The position numbers and the translations under genes were made by a program. From positions 2,170,001 through 2,234,000 of the forward strand of contig NZ_CP077725.1 of the NCBI RefSeq assembly GCF_024730565.1: a stretch of DNA of 64,000 nucleotides. The letters run 5' to 3'. Position 1 is the stretch's first letter. Every line of letters begins with the position of its first letter. Shown in pieces: positions 1 to 8,720 of this stretch. Origin of the DNA: Clostridium sp. CM027 (GTDB lineage: Bacteria; Bacillota; Clostridia; Clostridiales; Clostridiaceae). The notes under the pieces are model-generated. The model did not search any database. It was not told the origin of the DNA and saw only the letters and a program-made list of their open reading frames with translations.

Positions 1-1
1 A

Positions 2-124
2 ATTGCATTGCTGTCAATCATCAACTGCGTTGCTGTAACCAGCACCGTAAGTGATGATTGGGCTATTCTATTCCTTGCCATTATAACGAATATTATGTAC
101 AATATACCATATAATTCATTATAA
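2..124 (+). CDS. C-terminal tail of a possible membrane protein (partial)
   Basis: An open frame runs in from the left edge and stops at TAA 122-124, giving 40 codons that are largely hydrophobic (for example AILFLAIITNIMY) and end in a short polar tail. It looks like the last membrane segment of a protein whose start lies outside the window. In Bce-type loci a permease often sits beside the two-component genes, but the family cannot be recognised from so little. It could also be a chance frame. Confidence 0.3.
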   Translation: MALLSIINCVAVTSTVSDDWAILFLAIITNIMYNIPYNSL

Positions 125-201
125 TTGTCGTATGTGCAAGGTACTTCAATATAACATCATGGTATCGTTTATTATATTTATATCGAAGAGGAGACTGTAA
201 A

Positions 202-864
202 ATGAAGATATTTATCATAGAGGATGATCCAACAATTTCTAGGGAGCTAAAGAGTTTCCTCTCTAAATATGGTTATGAGTGTTTTGATAGCAATGATTTT
301 GAAAATATTATTGAAATTGTATTACATTCAAAATCTAATTTAATACTTTTGGATTTAAATTTACCTTATCAGGACGGGTTCCACGTATGCCGTGAAATAC
401 GCAAACAATCTCCTGTTCCTATCATCGTTGTCACCAGCAGAAACACACCAATAGACGAATTGCTAAGCTTAAACATTGGAGCTGATGATTTCATCACTAA
501 ACCTTATAATCTTCAAATATTACTAGCTCATATTCAGTCTGTGTTAAAAAGAACCACCGATAATCCTGAGAGTATCTTACTTAGCCATAAAGACCTAACC
601 GTAGATGTTTTAAAAAGCAAAATGATCTATGATGGCGGGGAAGTAGACTTATCAAAAAATGAGTTAGGTATAATTCGATTGCTCATACTGAATAAGGGCA
701 ATATAATTTCAAGGGATGATCTTATGAATGAGCTATGGCAAAATGGGGATTATGTTGATGAAAATACCTTGAATGTCAACATTGCAAGGCTTAGACGGAA
801 ACTTAAGTCTTTTGGCTTAACCGATTATTTAATTACAAAACGCGGTCAAGGGTATCAGATATGA
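202..864 (+). CDS. OmpR-family response regulator, BceR/VanR-like
   Basis: Transcriptional regulator of 220 residues. The receiver domain (about 1-115) has the acidic pair D8-D9, phosphoacceptor D51 in LILLDLNLP, and the conserved lysine K100 in DDFITKPYN. The C-terminal winged helix (about 125-220) ends in the usual RRKL...ITKRGQGYQI pattern. The ATG follows a GAGGAG ribosome site. The stop overlaps the kinase start by four bases (ATGA), so the pair is translationally coupled. The short length and partner type match the regulators that respond to cell-wall-active peptides; the stimulus is inferred, not shown. No ATPase or permease gene follows, unlike the related module at 33505-41518. Confidence 0.9.
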   Translation: MKIFIIEDDPTISRELKSFLSKYGYECFDSNDFENIIEIVLHSKSNLILLDLNLPYQDGFHVCREIRKQSPVPIIVVTSRNTPIDELLSLNIGADDFITKPYNLQILLAHIQSVLKRTTDNPESILLSHKDLTVDVLKSKMIYDGGEVDLSKNELGIIRLLILNKGNIISRDDLMNELWQNGDYVDENTLNVNIARLRRKLKSFGLTDYLITKRGQGYQI

Positions 865-1871
865 GTGTCATAAATTATCTTAAAGAAAAATCAATTCAAA
901 TTATTCTTGTTCTTTTATCCTATGTTATTAGCACTGGTATACTATATCTGTTTAATGTTAAAAGTTCTGTTATTATTTTCATTTGTGGTATATTGCTTTT
1001 CTGTTATATTTCTGGATTATGCTTTGACTATTACAGAATGAAGCATTTTTACAGCGAACTGCTTTTAATTTTTCAAAATCTTGATGAAAAGACATATATC
1101 ACTGATATTGTTGAAGCACCGCATTTTTTTAGTGGTCAGGTTTTTTATCAGATTTTGAAAGACTCAACAAAGGTCATGAATGATAATATCGCAAGCTTTA
1201 AAATATCACAGCGAAACTATCACGATTATATTGAATTATGGGTGCATGAAATCAAAACACCTATTACGGCAATCAATTTGATTATAGCAAATAACAAATC
1301 ACCTATATCGCATCAAATACAATCTGAAATTGATCGAATTGAAGGTTATGTTGAGCAAACACTTTACTATGCCAGAAGTAATACGCTTTATGAAGATTAT
1401 CAGATAGAGACGACTCGTCTCTCATCCATAGTCAATAGCACAATAAAAAGCTGCTCAATGAGTATCATACGAATGAGTGGCAAAATACAAATGAAAGATT
1501 TGGAATTAGATGTAACAACTGACCCTAAATGGATTATATTTATTTTGAAACAACTCATTGATAATGCAATCAAGTATCGAAGTGATAAACTAATAATTTC
1601 ATTTTATACGAGGCAAGTAGTATCAGGCACCATTCTGAATGTTCATGATAACGGCATAGGCATTCCCCCTGAGGATATACCTCGCGTTTTTGATAGGGGA
1701 TTTACAGGACATCATGGTAGATCATATATGAAATCCACGGGAATGGGACTTTATCTATGTAAAATATTATGCAAAAAATTAGGATTAGATATAACCGTTC
1801 AGTTTTCTGAACCTTCTGGAACTACAATGATGATTTTCTTTCCTAATAAGCTGAAAATATTTGACGAGTAG
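861..1871 (+). CDS. Intramembrane-sensing histidine kinase, BceS-like
   Basis: Sensor kinase of 336 residues. Two membrane helices lie at about 13-32 and 35-53 with almost no extracellular loop, the layout of intramembrane-sensing kinases that take their signal from an ABC transporter. The H-box LWVHEIKTPI carries the phosphoacceptor H129. The N-box (LKQLIDNAIKY) and glycine boxes (DNGIGIPP, STGMGLYL) of the ATPase domain are intact. It is the unbroken counterpart of the IS-interrupted kinase at 37215-40729, which restores to 335 residues. It overlaps the regulator gene by four bases. Confidence 0.9.
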   Translation: MSVINYLKEKSIQIILVLLSYVISTGILYLFNVKSSVIIFICGILLFCYISGLCFDYYRMKHFYSELLLIFQNLDEKTYITDIVEAPHFFSGQVFYQILKDSTKVMNDNIASFKISQRNYHDYIELWVHEIKTPITAINLIIANNKSPISHQIQSEIDRIEGYVEQTLYYARSNTLYEDYQIETTRLSSIVNSTIKSCSMSIIRMSGKIQMKDLELDVTTDPKWIIFILKQLIDNAIKYRSDKLIISFYTRQVVSGTILNVHDNGIGIPPEDIPRVFDRGFTGHHGRSYMKSTGMGLYLCKILCKKLGLDITVQFSEPSGTTMMIFFPNKLKIFDE

Positions 1872-1940
1872 TAACCTTTAGGGGTTCTTCCTCAAAGTAT
1901 CCTGAGGCCACTGTAGATGTGAAATAAAATACAACTAAAA

Positions 1941-1980
1941 AATAGATAGAGCATCATAGAATACTATGTGCCTACCTATT
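1941..1980. terminator. Probable bidirectional terminator
   Basis: An imperfect dyad (arms AATAGATAGAGCATCATAG and CTATGTGCCTACCTATT around AATA) lies between convergent genes, and the minus-strand copy is followed by a T-rich run. It can end both the kinase transcript and the YccF transcript. Confidence 0.5.
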
Positions 1981-2010
1981 TTCTATAAATAATATTGAGC
2001 TAATTTATAT

Positions 2011-2373
2011 CTAATGTATTTTCGCTCCAAAAGGTATGAGCCCAAGTTGAGCAAATTTAAAATGCTGAAGTCCGAATGGTATTCCTACAATTGTTATACA
2101 AAATATTACACCCGTAACGAGATGCGCTATGGCAAGTTCCCATCCTAAAAAAATAATCCAGATAACATTAAAAATCAATCCTCCAACACCAAAATTACCA
2201 AGCTCTATTTCTTTTTCAAAAGGCCACAATACAAATATTGAAATCTTAAAACATTGAATACCAAACGGTATTCCAATAATTGTAACGCATAAAATTAGAC
2301 CTGATAAAAACCATGCAATAGCTGAAATGATTCCACCAAATAATAACCAAATAATATTACCTATAAAATTCAT
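2011..2373 (-). CDS. YccF domain-containing membrane protein
   Basis: Small integral membrane protein of 120 residues made of two similar halves. Each half holds a hydrophobic stretch followed by the hallmark IGIPFGxQxFK (about 34-44 and 97-107) and a short PF motif. This is the YccF (DUF307) family, usually 120-150 residues. Its molecular role is not established. It lies 53 bases downstream of the kinase gene on the same strand and may be read through from that operon. Confidence 0.85.
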   Translation of the reverse strand: MNFIGNIIWLLFGGIISAIAWFLSGLILCVTIIGIPFGIQCFKISIFVLWPFEKEIELGNFGVGGLIFNVIWIIFLGWELAIAHLVTGVIFCITIVGIPFGLQHFKFAQLGLIPFGAKIH

Positions 2374-2426
2374 TATCCATCTCCATTCTTATTATATTCA
2401 TAAAAATCTTTAAATCGAATACTTAT

Positions 2427-3842
2427 TTATAAATTGATTTCTATTTCTGTACCACGTCCGAGCTCACTTAGCACCCTAATTTCTCCATCATGTGCTTTTA
2501 CTATGTCCCTCGCAATAGCCATTCCAAGTCCCGAACCTTCATGTCCTTTTCCGGTATTTGCACCTCTGTAATATCTTTCAAATATAAGGTTTAGTTCTTC
2601 CGGCCTTATTCCTTTTCCGTTATCACTTATAACAATTTTTATGTTATCATTCTTCTCAACCAATACTTTTATTTTTACGCCCTCTTTATTATGAACTATT
2701 GCATTATATACCAAGTTTTTTATAGTCCTCATTATCAGAATATCATCCACAAAAGCTTCTATAACTTCATTATCACAAATAAAATCAATATCTACATTAG
2801 CATTCTTAGGATCGTTTAGTAAATCAATTACAGCATTTCGTGCCAAGCTAACCATATTTACTTTTTTCTTGTTTAACTTCAATACTTTATTTTTCAATCT
2901 TGTTGTTAAATTTAAATCATCTACAAGCTCTTTTATATAATTAGACTTACTTTCTATTATTTTTGAATACTGATTTATCTCTTCTTTTGATAAATCATAA
3001 TCATCACTACTTAAAATTTCGGCATATCCTTTTATAGATACTAGCGGCGTCTTAATATCATGTGACATATTTGAAATCCATTCTTCTCTCATTTGATCAA
3101 GTTTTTTTCTTTCTATTTCATTACTTCTAAGAGTTGATGACAGATTGTTTAAGTTCCTATAGACCCCAGTGTATATTCCCTTTTGAGGCAATTTTAAATC
3201 ATATTTTCCATCCGCTAATATTAGAACTCCATTTATTATGTTACTAACAGGTCTAGTTAGTTTTCTTGAGAATAAATATGCAAAAAATAATGCAATTAAT
3301 GCATCTAATATTAAAATGCTGTAAATATATTTACCTATAATTGCTACAAAATTATTATTCTTAATAGTGATTACTTGTCTTTGAATCTTATCCCGCGGAA
3401 ATCCTATTATATAACTGTATTTACCTCCTTCTATTTGTTTTTCACCCATGAAAATAGTTGCTAATGTTTTTTCATCTGCATATTTGTATTGATTAATCAA
3501 TTCAAAAGGAGTATAACTTTTTTTTATACTATTTGGCTTTTTATAACTATATATTTCACTACTTTGCTCATCTAATATCTGTATCCATATATTGTTATTA
3601 TCCAAGCTAGATTTTCCATCATTATCTATATATACAGTTTCTTTATTCCCTACAATATATTCACTAAAATTTCTAGTGTAATCCTCTACCCCTAAACTTT
3701 CTAATTTCCCCTTTATTAAAGTGCTTTTTGTCTCATTGTTATAAATTATAAAAGAAAAGATTGCAATAATATTTATAATCATTACAATAATAACTACAGA
3801 AACCACAGTTCCCATGAATCTTGCCATTAATTTCCATTTCAT
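2427..3842 (-). CDS. Sensor histidine kinase
   Basis: Membrane kinase of 471 residues. Helices at about 11-33 and 168-190 flank an extracytoplasmic region of about 130 residues. A HAMP-like linker (about 190-245) leads to the dimerisation domain with phosphoacceptor H261 in NMSHDIKTPL. The ATPase domain has the N-box (VYNAIVHN), DNGKGI, and GSGLGMAIA. It begins two bases after the regulator stop and shares that transcript. The neighbouring three-gene ABC transporter suggests an envelope or antimicrobial stimulus; this is inference from context. Confidence 0.9.
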   Translation of the reverse strand: MKWKLMARFMGTVVSVVIIVMIINIIAIFSFIIYNNETKSTLIKGKLESLGVEDYTRNFSEYIVGNKETVYIDNDGKSSLDNNNIWIQILDEQSSEIYSYKKPNSIKKSYTPFELINQYKYADEKTLATIFMGEKQIEGGKYSYIIGFPRDKIQRQVITIKNNNFVAIIGKYIYSILILDALIALFFAYLFSRKLTRPVSNIINGVLILADGKYDLKLPQKGIYTGVYRNLNNLSSTLRSNEIERKKLDQMREEWISNMSHDIKTPLVSIKGYAEILSSDDYDLSKEEINQYSKIIESKSNYIKELVDDLNLTTRLKNKVLKLNKKKVNMVSLARNAVIDLLNDPKNANVDIDFICDNEVIEAFVDDILIMRTIKNLVYNAIVHNKEGVKIKVLVEKNDNIKIVISDNGKGIRPEELNLIFERYYRGANTGKGHEGSGLGMAIARDIVKAHDGEIRVLSELGRGTEIEINL

Positions 3843-3844
3843 AT

Positions 3845-4564
3845 CTATTCATCCTTTACAACAAATTTGTACCCAAGACCCTTAATATTAACTATATATT
3901 TTGGCATTGAAGGATTATCCTCTATTTTTTCTCTGAGTCTCCTTATGTGAACCATAATTGTATTGTCAAACCCTATATAATCTTCTCCCCAAACCCCACT
4001 ACAAATTTTTTCCTTGCTAAGAATTTGGTTCGGATTTTTTGCAAAGTATGCTACCATCTTAAATTCTTTTGGTTTTAACTCTATTAATTCCCCATTTTTT
4101 TTAAGCTCTATCTTTTCCTCATTTAATTCAAAGGGTCCAAAAACTATGATTTTGCACTTCTGCGCAGGCTCTTCACCAATGTAATTATTTCTTCTTAGAT
4201 GAGCCTTCACCCTATATGCGACCTCTTTTGGACTAAATGGCTTTGTAATATAGTCATCAGCCCCTAAAGCAAATCCTAAAATCCTATCTAGCTCTTCTGT
4301 TTTAGCCGACATAAACAAAATTGGTGTTCTAGAAGTGCCTCTTATTTCTTTGCATACTTCATAACCATCTTTATCAGGCATCATTATATCCAAAAGAATA
4401 ATATCTGGGTTTATTCGTATTACTGCATCTAATGCTTCTTTTGCCGCTGCTGCAGTGTATATATTTTCAAAACCTTCTTTTCTAAGCACAGTAGATAAAA
4501 GTCTTAATATATCCTCTTCATCATCAACTATTAATATTTTACTTTTATTAATTGAATTGTTCAT
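3845..4564 (-). CDS. OmpR-family response regulator
   Basis: Winged-helix response regulator. The receiver has ILIVDDEEDI, phosphoacceptor Asp in IILLDIMMP, and the lysine of DYITKPFSP; the DNA-binding half ends in RRLREKIEDNP...GLGYKF. A GTG three codons upstream (4573) would also give an open frame, but it falls inside the sequence AGAGGTGG that serves as the ribosome site for the ATG at 4564, so 4564 is chosen. It pairs with the kinase just downstream and lies below the ABC transporter genes on the same strand, separated by a strong hairpin. Confidence 0.9.
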   Translation of the reverse strand: MNNSINKSKILIVDDEEDILRLLSTVLRKEGFENIYTAAAAKEALDAVIRINPDIILLDIMMPDKDGYEVCKEIRGTSRTPILFMSAKTEELDRILGFALGADDYITKPFSPKEVAYRVKAHLRRNNYIGEEPAQKCKIIVFGPFELNEEKIELKKNGELIELKPKEFKMVAYFAKNPNQILSKEKICSGVWGEDYIGFDNTIMVHIRRLREKIEDNPSMPKYIVNIKGLGYKFVVKDE

Positions 4565-4608
4565 AATTACCACCTCTTAAATTACCACCTAAATGTTCCA
4601 TATTAAAT

Positions 4609-4653
4609 ATTTCAGAAGACTAAATAATTAATAATTGTTTAGTCTTCTGAAAT
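4609..4653. terminator. Perfect 16-bp hairpin between ABC genes and regulator
   Basis: Perfect inverted repeat, left arm ATTTCAGAAGACTAAA (4609-4624), right arm TTTAGTCTTCTGAAAT (4638-4653), loop of 13. It sits 47 bases after the permease stop and 45 before the regulator start, both on the minus strand. The minus-strand tail is only moderately T-rich, so it may be an attenuating terminator, a processing site or an operator. Confidence 0.6.
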
Positions 4654-4699
4654 TTTGTGTTACTTATATAATAACATAGAAACTATCTTGTCATATTTT

Positions 4700-5467
4700 T
4701 TATTCCTTTATAAATGATTTGTAAGTAAGCTTTGGTAAAAGTATAAAGCCTGCAATAACTATTACTATTTGAATCATAATTAATGAGATTGGAACTTGAT
4801 ATCTTATTAATTCCATAGACATCATTCCCCAAAGTGGAGTTACCCCAAAATATTTTGCGTACACCCCTTGCGATAATAAACCACTTAGTATATATGGCAC
4901 CCCCATAAGCAATCCCCCAAAAACAAAAGGTATAGAAGCTGATTTACTTATTGCTGATAAATATAATCCTAATTGTGAGAAAAAGAACGAACCTATTATA
5001 ACTGTTATTATAAGTATAATCATCATTTGCAATACAGTTATGTTTGAGCCACTATTTCCAAAATACCAAAGTTTTTTTAATGGTAAATCTAGCCCTTTAA
5101 AATTAGATTTTATTAATCCATCTATACATACTGTAAGTACTATTGATAGATTACCTATTGATGTTGCTATTCCGGCCCCAATGGATTTTGCCATTACAAC
5201 CTTTTTCTTTCCATTTTGGGTTGTATTTATAAGTTCATTCATATTAGAACTATATTCAAGGGTATATACAGCTGAAATTATCATAAAGGTTATTAGTCCT
5301 ATTAATGGCACAATCCCAGAAATTTTACTAAATACATCTGCCCAAACCTCTACGCTTTCACCTGGCCTAATTAAAATTTTACTAAATAAAAGCAAAACAA
5401 TCCAAGTTATTATAATGCTAGGTTTTAATAACATTTTTCTTATTTCTGATTTGATAAGAATTCCCAT
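4700..5467 (-). CDS. ABC-2 type transporter permease
   Basis: Integral membrane protein of 255 residues with about six hydrophobic segments and a short cytoplasmic start (MGILIKSEIRKMLLKPS) typical of ABC-2 permeases. It starts three bases after the ATPase gene stop with a GGAGGTG ribosome site, so it is the third gene of the permease-ATPase-permease operon. The substrate is unknown; systems of this shape often export peptides or protect against lantibiotics. Confidence 0.8.
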   Translation of the reverse strand: MGILIKSEIRKMLLKPSIIITWIVLLLFSKILIRPGESVEVWADVFSKISGIVPLIGLITFMIISAVYTLEYSSNMNELINTTQNGKKKVVMAKSIGAGIATSIGNLSIVLTVCIDGLIKSNFKGLDLPLKKLWYFGNSGSNITVLQMMIILIITVIIGSFFFSQLGLYLSAISKSASIPFVFGGLLMGVPYILSGLLSQGVYAKYFGVTPLWGMMSMELIRYQVPISLIMIQIVIVIAGFILLPKLTYKSFIKE

Positions 5468-5470
5468 AAG

Positions 5471-6358
5471 TTACACCTCCCTAGTATTTTCTAAATCAAA
5501 GTAAAACATATACACATCCTCGAAACTTGGCTCTATGCTTTGCGCTGATACATATAAAGGCATTTTATCGCTTACTACTCTTAGCTGCGTAGAATCTGCC
5601 CCCCTTTGCATGTTGACCACTTTATAATCTCTTTGTATATCCATAATTTCATTTTCTTTATTCGTTGTAATCTTGTATACTTTTCCAGTCATGCCCGATA
5701 ATATATCTTTATGATTTCCTTTTATTATAACGCTACCGTTTTTAATCATTATGGTTTCTCTTGCTACTGCTTCTATATCTGAAATAATATGAGTTGAAAG
5801 TATTATTATTTTGTCCTTTGATATTTCAGCTATAAGATTTCTAAATCTTGCTCTTTCTTGTGGATCCAGGCCTGCTGTTGGTTCATCTAATACAACTACT
5901 TTAGGATCATTTAATAATACTTGTGCAATTCCAACTCTTCGTTTCATCCCACCTGAAAATTTACCAACTGCCTTGTTTCTAACCTCATATAAGCCAACAA
6001 GGTTTAGTAGTTCATCAATTTTTTCAGATGCACTATTTTTGTCTATTCCTTTTAATGCAGCCACGTATTTCAAAAATTGCTTTGCTGTAAAATTTTTATA
6101 TGCACCAAATTCTTGTGGCAGATATCCAATAATATTTCTATACTCATCCTCTTTATCGTAAATACTTTTCCCATTATAAATAATTTCTCCACTAGTAGGT
6201 TTTGTTAATGTTACTATTTGTTTCATTAGTGTAGTTTTACCCGCTCCATTTGGTCCGAGTAGTCCATATACACCATTTTCTAAAGTAAGTGTTATATTAT
6301 TATTTGCATTCTTTTTTCCAAAGGTTTTTGTTAATTTTTTTATTTCAAGCTTGTTCAT
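5471..6358 (-). CDS. ABC transporter ATP-binding protein
   Basis: ATPase of 295 residues. Walker A GPNGAGKT at 35-42, a Q-loop at YLPQEFG (79-85), the signature FSGGMKRR at 144-151, Walker B VVVLDEP ending near 170, and the H-loop in ILSTHIISD. It energises the two flanking ABC-2 permeases. The tail beyond about residue 215 is the usual variable C-terminal domain of this subfamily. The ATG follows GGAGGAATAATT. Confidence 0.92.
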   Translation of the reverse strand: MNKLEIKKLTKTFGKKNANNNITLTLENGVYGLLGPNGAGKTTLMKQIVTLTKPTSGEIIYNGKSIYDKEDEYRNIIGYLPQEFGAYKNFTAKQFLKYVAALKGIDKNSASEKIDELLNLVGLYEVRNKAVGKFSGGMKRRVGIAQVLLNDPKVVVLDEPTAGLDPQERARFRNLIAEISKDKIIILSTHIISDIEAVARETIMIKNGSVIIKGNHKDILSGMTGKVYKITTNKENEIMDIQRDYKVVNMQRGADSTQLRVVSDKMPLYVSAQSIEPSFEDVYMFYFDLENTREV

Positions 6359-6381
6359 AATTATTCCTCCTCTAATTTTAA

Positions 6382-7401
6382 TTATCTTACTAATACTTTT
6401 TTAAATGATATTATGCTTAATGTAATTGCTGCCAGTATAGTCACTTCAAGTATTCCAATACAAAGATTTATCAAATCAAAATTCATACCAAAGAATTTTA
6501 TATTTCCCCAATATGATCCAGCAAACATTTGAAAATAGACTATTAAATCTATAAAATTAACCTTGCTTAATACCATTTGAACATTACTTGGAATTACTCT
6601 TACTATAGTTAACAGTTTTGGAGTAATAACAATAATTAAAAACGCACTTGTTGATGCTATTGAACTTTTTGTTATAAATGAACATAAACATGCAATTACA
6701 CCTAAAGTAACTAGTATTAATATCATTATGATTATCTTATATATTATAAATTGAATTATGGTATATGCATCCCGTGCTAGAATAGGATTATCTATTATTC
6801 TTATTGCTTGTAGTTTCCCATTGGTAGGCATGCCATATTGAATTGCTGTCACTATGAATTGAATTGCTAGATACCCTCCATATAAAACTGTTGGTATTAA
6901 TATTCCAAGTCCTAATTTTGAATATAAAGCTCTATTTTTATTTTTTGATGTAAGAATCAAATTTTCTACTGTAGAAACAATTTCATCCGTATATGTATTA
7001 CAGCAAACTATAATTAGAATTACCACCATACAGAATGCCATAAACGTATTGGTCGCTCTATAATCGAATACCTTCCAAAAACTAACTTCTTTATACATGG
7101 CGCCTTCCATACTTTTTAGCTTTTTGGTGGATATTTCTTTAATACCTTTACTAAATTCATCCTTCTGCTGGTTATTTGCGGCTTCCTTTATTGTTCCTAC
7201 TTTTGCATCCAATTTTTCTTGTGCAATTACCTCTGCCTTCCTTGTATCTTTAATTAAATCATATTGCTGATTTCTATGTGATTTCTGTGTTTCCATCTCT
7301 GGTTTTATAAAAGCCATTACTCCGCAAAGTAAAATAAATATCGCCGCTACAATTATTCCAGTTTTTAATTTTAATATTTTTTTAAGTTCCCAATATATCA
7401 T
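6382..7401 (-). CDS. ABC-2 type transporter permease, first gene of operon
   Basis: Permease of 339 residues. One membrane segment lies near 14-31, then a polar extracytoplasmic stretch of about 80 residues with many charged residues, and five or more helices from about 120 to the end. The shape (helix, large soluble loop, helix bundle) fits ABC-2/NatB-like permeases. The start ATG follows AAGGAGGCACAAT. It is first in the operon, with a candidate promoter and dyad directly upstream (7483-7523). Confidence 0.8.
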   Translation of the reverse strand: MIYWELKKILKLKTGIIVAAIFILLCGVMAFIKPEMETQKSHRNQQYDLIKDTRKAEVIAQEKLDAKVGTIKEAANNQQKDEFSKGIKEISTKKLKSMEGAMYKEVSFWKVFDYRATNTFMAFCMVVILIIVCCNTYTDEIVSTVENLILTSKNKNRALYSKLGLGILIPTVLYGGYLAIQFIVTAIQYGMPTNGKLQAIRIIDNPILARDAYTIIQFIIYKIIIMILILVTLGVIACLCSFITKSSIASTSAFLIIVITPKLLTIVRVIPSNVQMVLSKVNFIDLIVYFQMFAGSYWGNIKFFGMNFDLINLCIGILEVTILAAITLSIISFKKVLVR

Positions 7402-7482
7402 ATTGTGCCTCCTTGTATTCCTCTTCAGTAATTATTTTTTTCGGTAAGATTATAATTATGAAGTGAATCTTGCTATAGGTAC

Positions 7483-7523
7483 ATTATATAAGGTTAATCT
7501 TATCTCTTGATAACATTAACCTT
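7483..7523 (-). promoter_or_regulatory. Promoter -10 and overlapping dyad for the ABC operon
   Basis: On the minus strand a TATAAT box (7483-7488) lies just downstream of a perfect dyad: AAGGTTAAT (7490-7498) and ATTAACCTT (7515-7523), 16 bases apart. The dyad fills the region where the -35 box and spacer would be. That position fits an operator for a regulator of the transporter operon; which regulator is unknown. Confidence 0.5.
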
Positions 7524-7626
7524 AAATAAACCTTACAAATGTTTTATATTTTAAAAATAAGATAGAAAAAGGATTTTATTTAACTAGCTAAAAATATTTT
7601 GCAAATAAACAAAAGACTTTTTATAG

Positions 7627-7884
7627 AATTGTACTTTATATACAACTGCCGAGCCATGTGTAATGTGTTCTGGTGCAATATATTGGGGTAATGTGGGGGA
7701 AGTAGTATATGATATAAGCGAGAAAAGATTACTAGAGCTTACTGGTAATAATGATATAAATCCAACCTTTGATTTATCTTGCAGATATGTCTTTGCAAAA
7801 GGACAAAAGAATATTAATGTTGAAGGCCCTTTTGAAGAAATTGAGCAAGATGTCGTAAATGTTCATGATGGTTTTTGGGATTAA
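7627..7884 (+). pseudogene. Nucleoside/cytidine deaminase-family remnant (5' end missing)
   Basis: The frame begins right after an in-frame TAG (7624-7626) and contains the zinc-binding hallmark AEPCVMCSGAIYWG followed by a typical deaminase C-terminus (LLELTGNNDINPTFDL). The upstream part that should hold the H-A-E zinc ligand and catalytic glutamate is absent, so the product cannot be a working deaminase. An ATG inside the motif (7663) has no credible ribosome site. It reads as the last half of a guanine/cytosine deaminase-like gene left after deletion. Confidence 0.75.
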
Positions 7885-7896
7885 TTGAGTAAACAA

Positions 7897-7938
7897 ATAC
7901 AAAAACTGTATTGGAATTTTCTAATACAGTTTTTGTAT
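7897..7938. terminator. Terminator hairpin after deaminase remnant
   Basis: Perfect 16-bp stem: ATACAAAAACTGTATT (7897-7912) and AATACAGTTTTTGTAT (7923-7938), loop of 10. It still follows the deaminase remnant and could act on both strands. Confidence 0.7.
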
Positions 7939-8039
7939 TGACGCTGCTATAGTTATAATCTAAATGAAACTACCCTTGTCACTACTGATCTATTTGATTA
8001 TAATTAAGTGTAATCATTTTTTTACAAAGGAGATAAATT

Positions 8040-8537
8040 ATGCACTCATCACAATACTTTATTGACACATTAAATATGGAACCTCATCCTGAAGGTGGTT
8101 TCTACAAAAGCAGCTTTGACTCTTGTGAAAATATTAGCTCCAATGATTTAAAAACTAGCTTTGAAGGTGAAAGAATACTTTGGACTAGTATTTATTTTTT
8201 ATTAAGAGATGGAGAAATTTCAAGTTTCCATAGATTGAAATCAGATGAAATGTGGTACTATCATGCAGGTTCCCCTCTTACAATATATATGATAAGTCCA
8301 GAGGGAGAACTTACTACTAAGCAACTAGGTCTTAATATAAAAAATGGAGAAACCCCACAATTCCTAGTACCTAAGAATTATATCTTTGGTTCTGCTATGA
8401 ATAGTTCAGGTTACTCTCTTGTTGGCTGTATGGTATCCCCCGGCTTTGACTTTAAAGATTTTGAAATATTAAAAAGAGATGTTCTTTTAAACAAGTACTC
8501 TCAACATAAGGATATAATAATTAAGCTCACAAAATAA
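8040..8537 (+). CDS. Cupin domain-containing protein (DUF985 family)
   Basis: Protein of 165 residues. The opening FIDTLNMEPHPEGGFYK and the central FHRLKSDEMWYYHAGSPL are the family hallmarks of DUF985 (cupin_5) proteins, single beta-barrel cupins. The histidines and glutamate of the second motif line the putative pocket. The biochemical role of the family is not established. The ATG follows AAAGGAGATAAATT. It stands alone, bounded by hairpins on both sides. Confidence 0.85.
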   Translation: MHSSQYFIDTLNMEPHPEGGFYKSSFDSCENISSNDLKTSFEGERILWTSIYFLLRDGEISSFHRLKSDEMWYYHAGSPLTIYMISPEGELTTKQLGLNIKNGETPQFLVPKNYIFGSAMNSSGYSLVGCMVSPGFDFKDFEILKRDVLLNKYSQHKDIIIKLTK

Positions 8538-8554
8538 CTATCGCTTTATAATTA

Positions 8555-8591
8555 GAGACCCTACTAGAATCATTGATTCTAGTAGGGTCTC
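8555..8591. terminator. Bidirectional terminator between cupin gene and uppP
   Basis: Nearly continuous palindrome: GAGACCCTACTAGAATCA (8555-8572) and TGATTCTAGTAGGGTCTC (8574-8591). It lies between the convergent cupin and uppP genes. Confidence 0.75.
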
Positions 8592-8720
8592 ACTATTTTA
8601 ATACTGTTTATTTATATTCTAAACATTTACTACCGTCTTCATATCACTTAATACATATGTATTTTTTTCCCTTTGCCGTTTCATAAAGAAAGAATGCCAC
8701 TTGCTATTTACTCTCTATGA

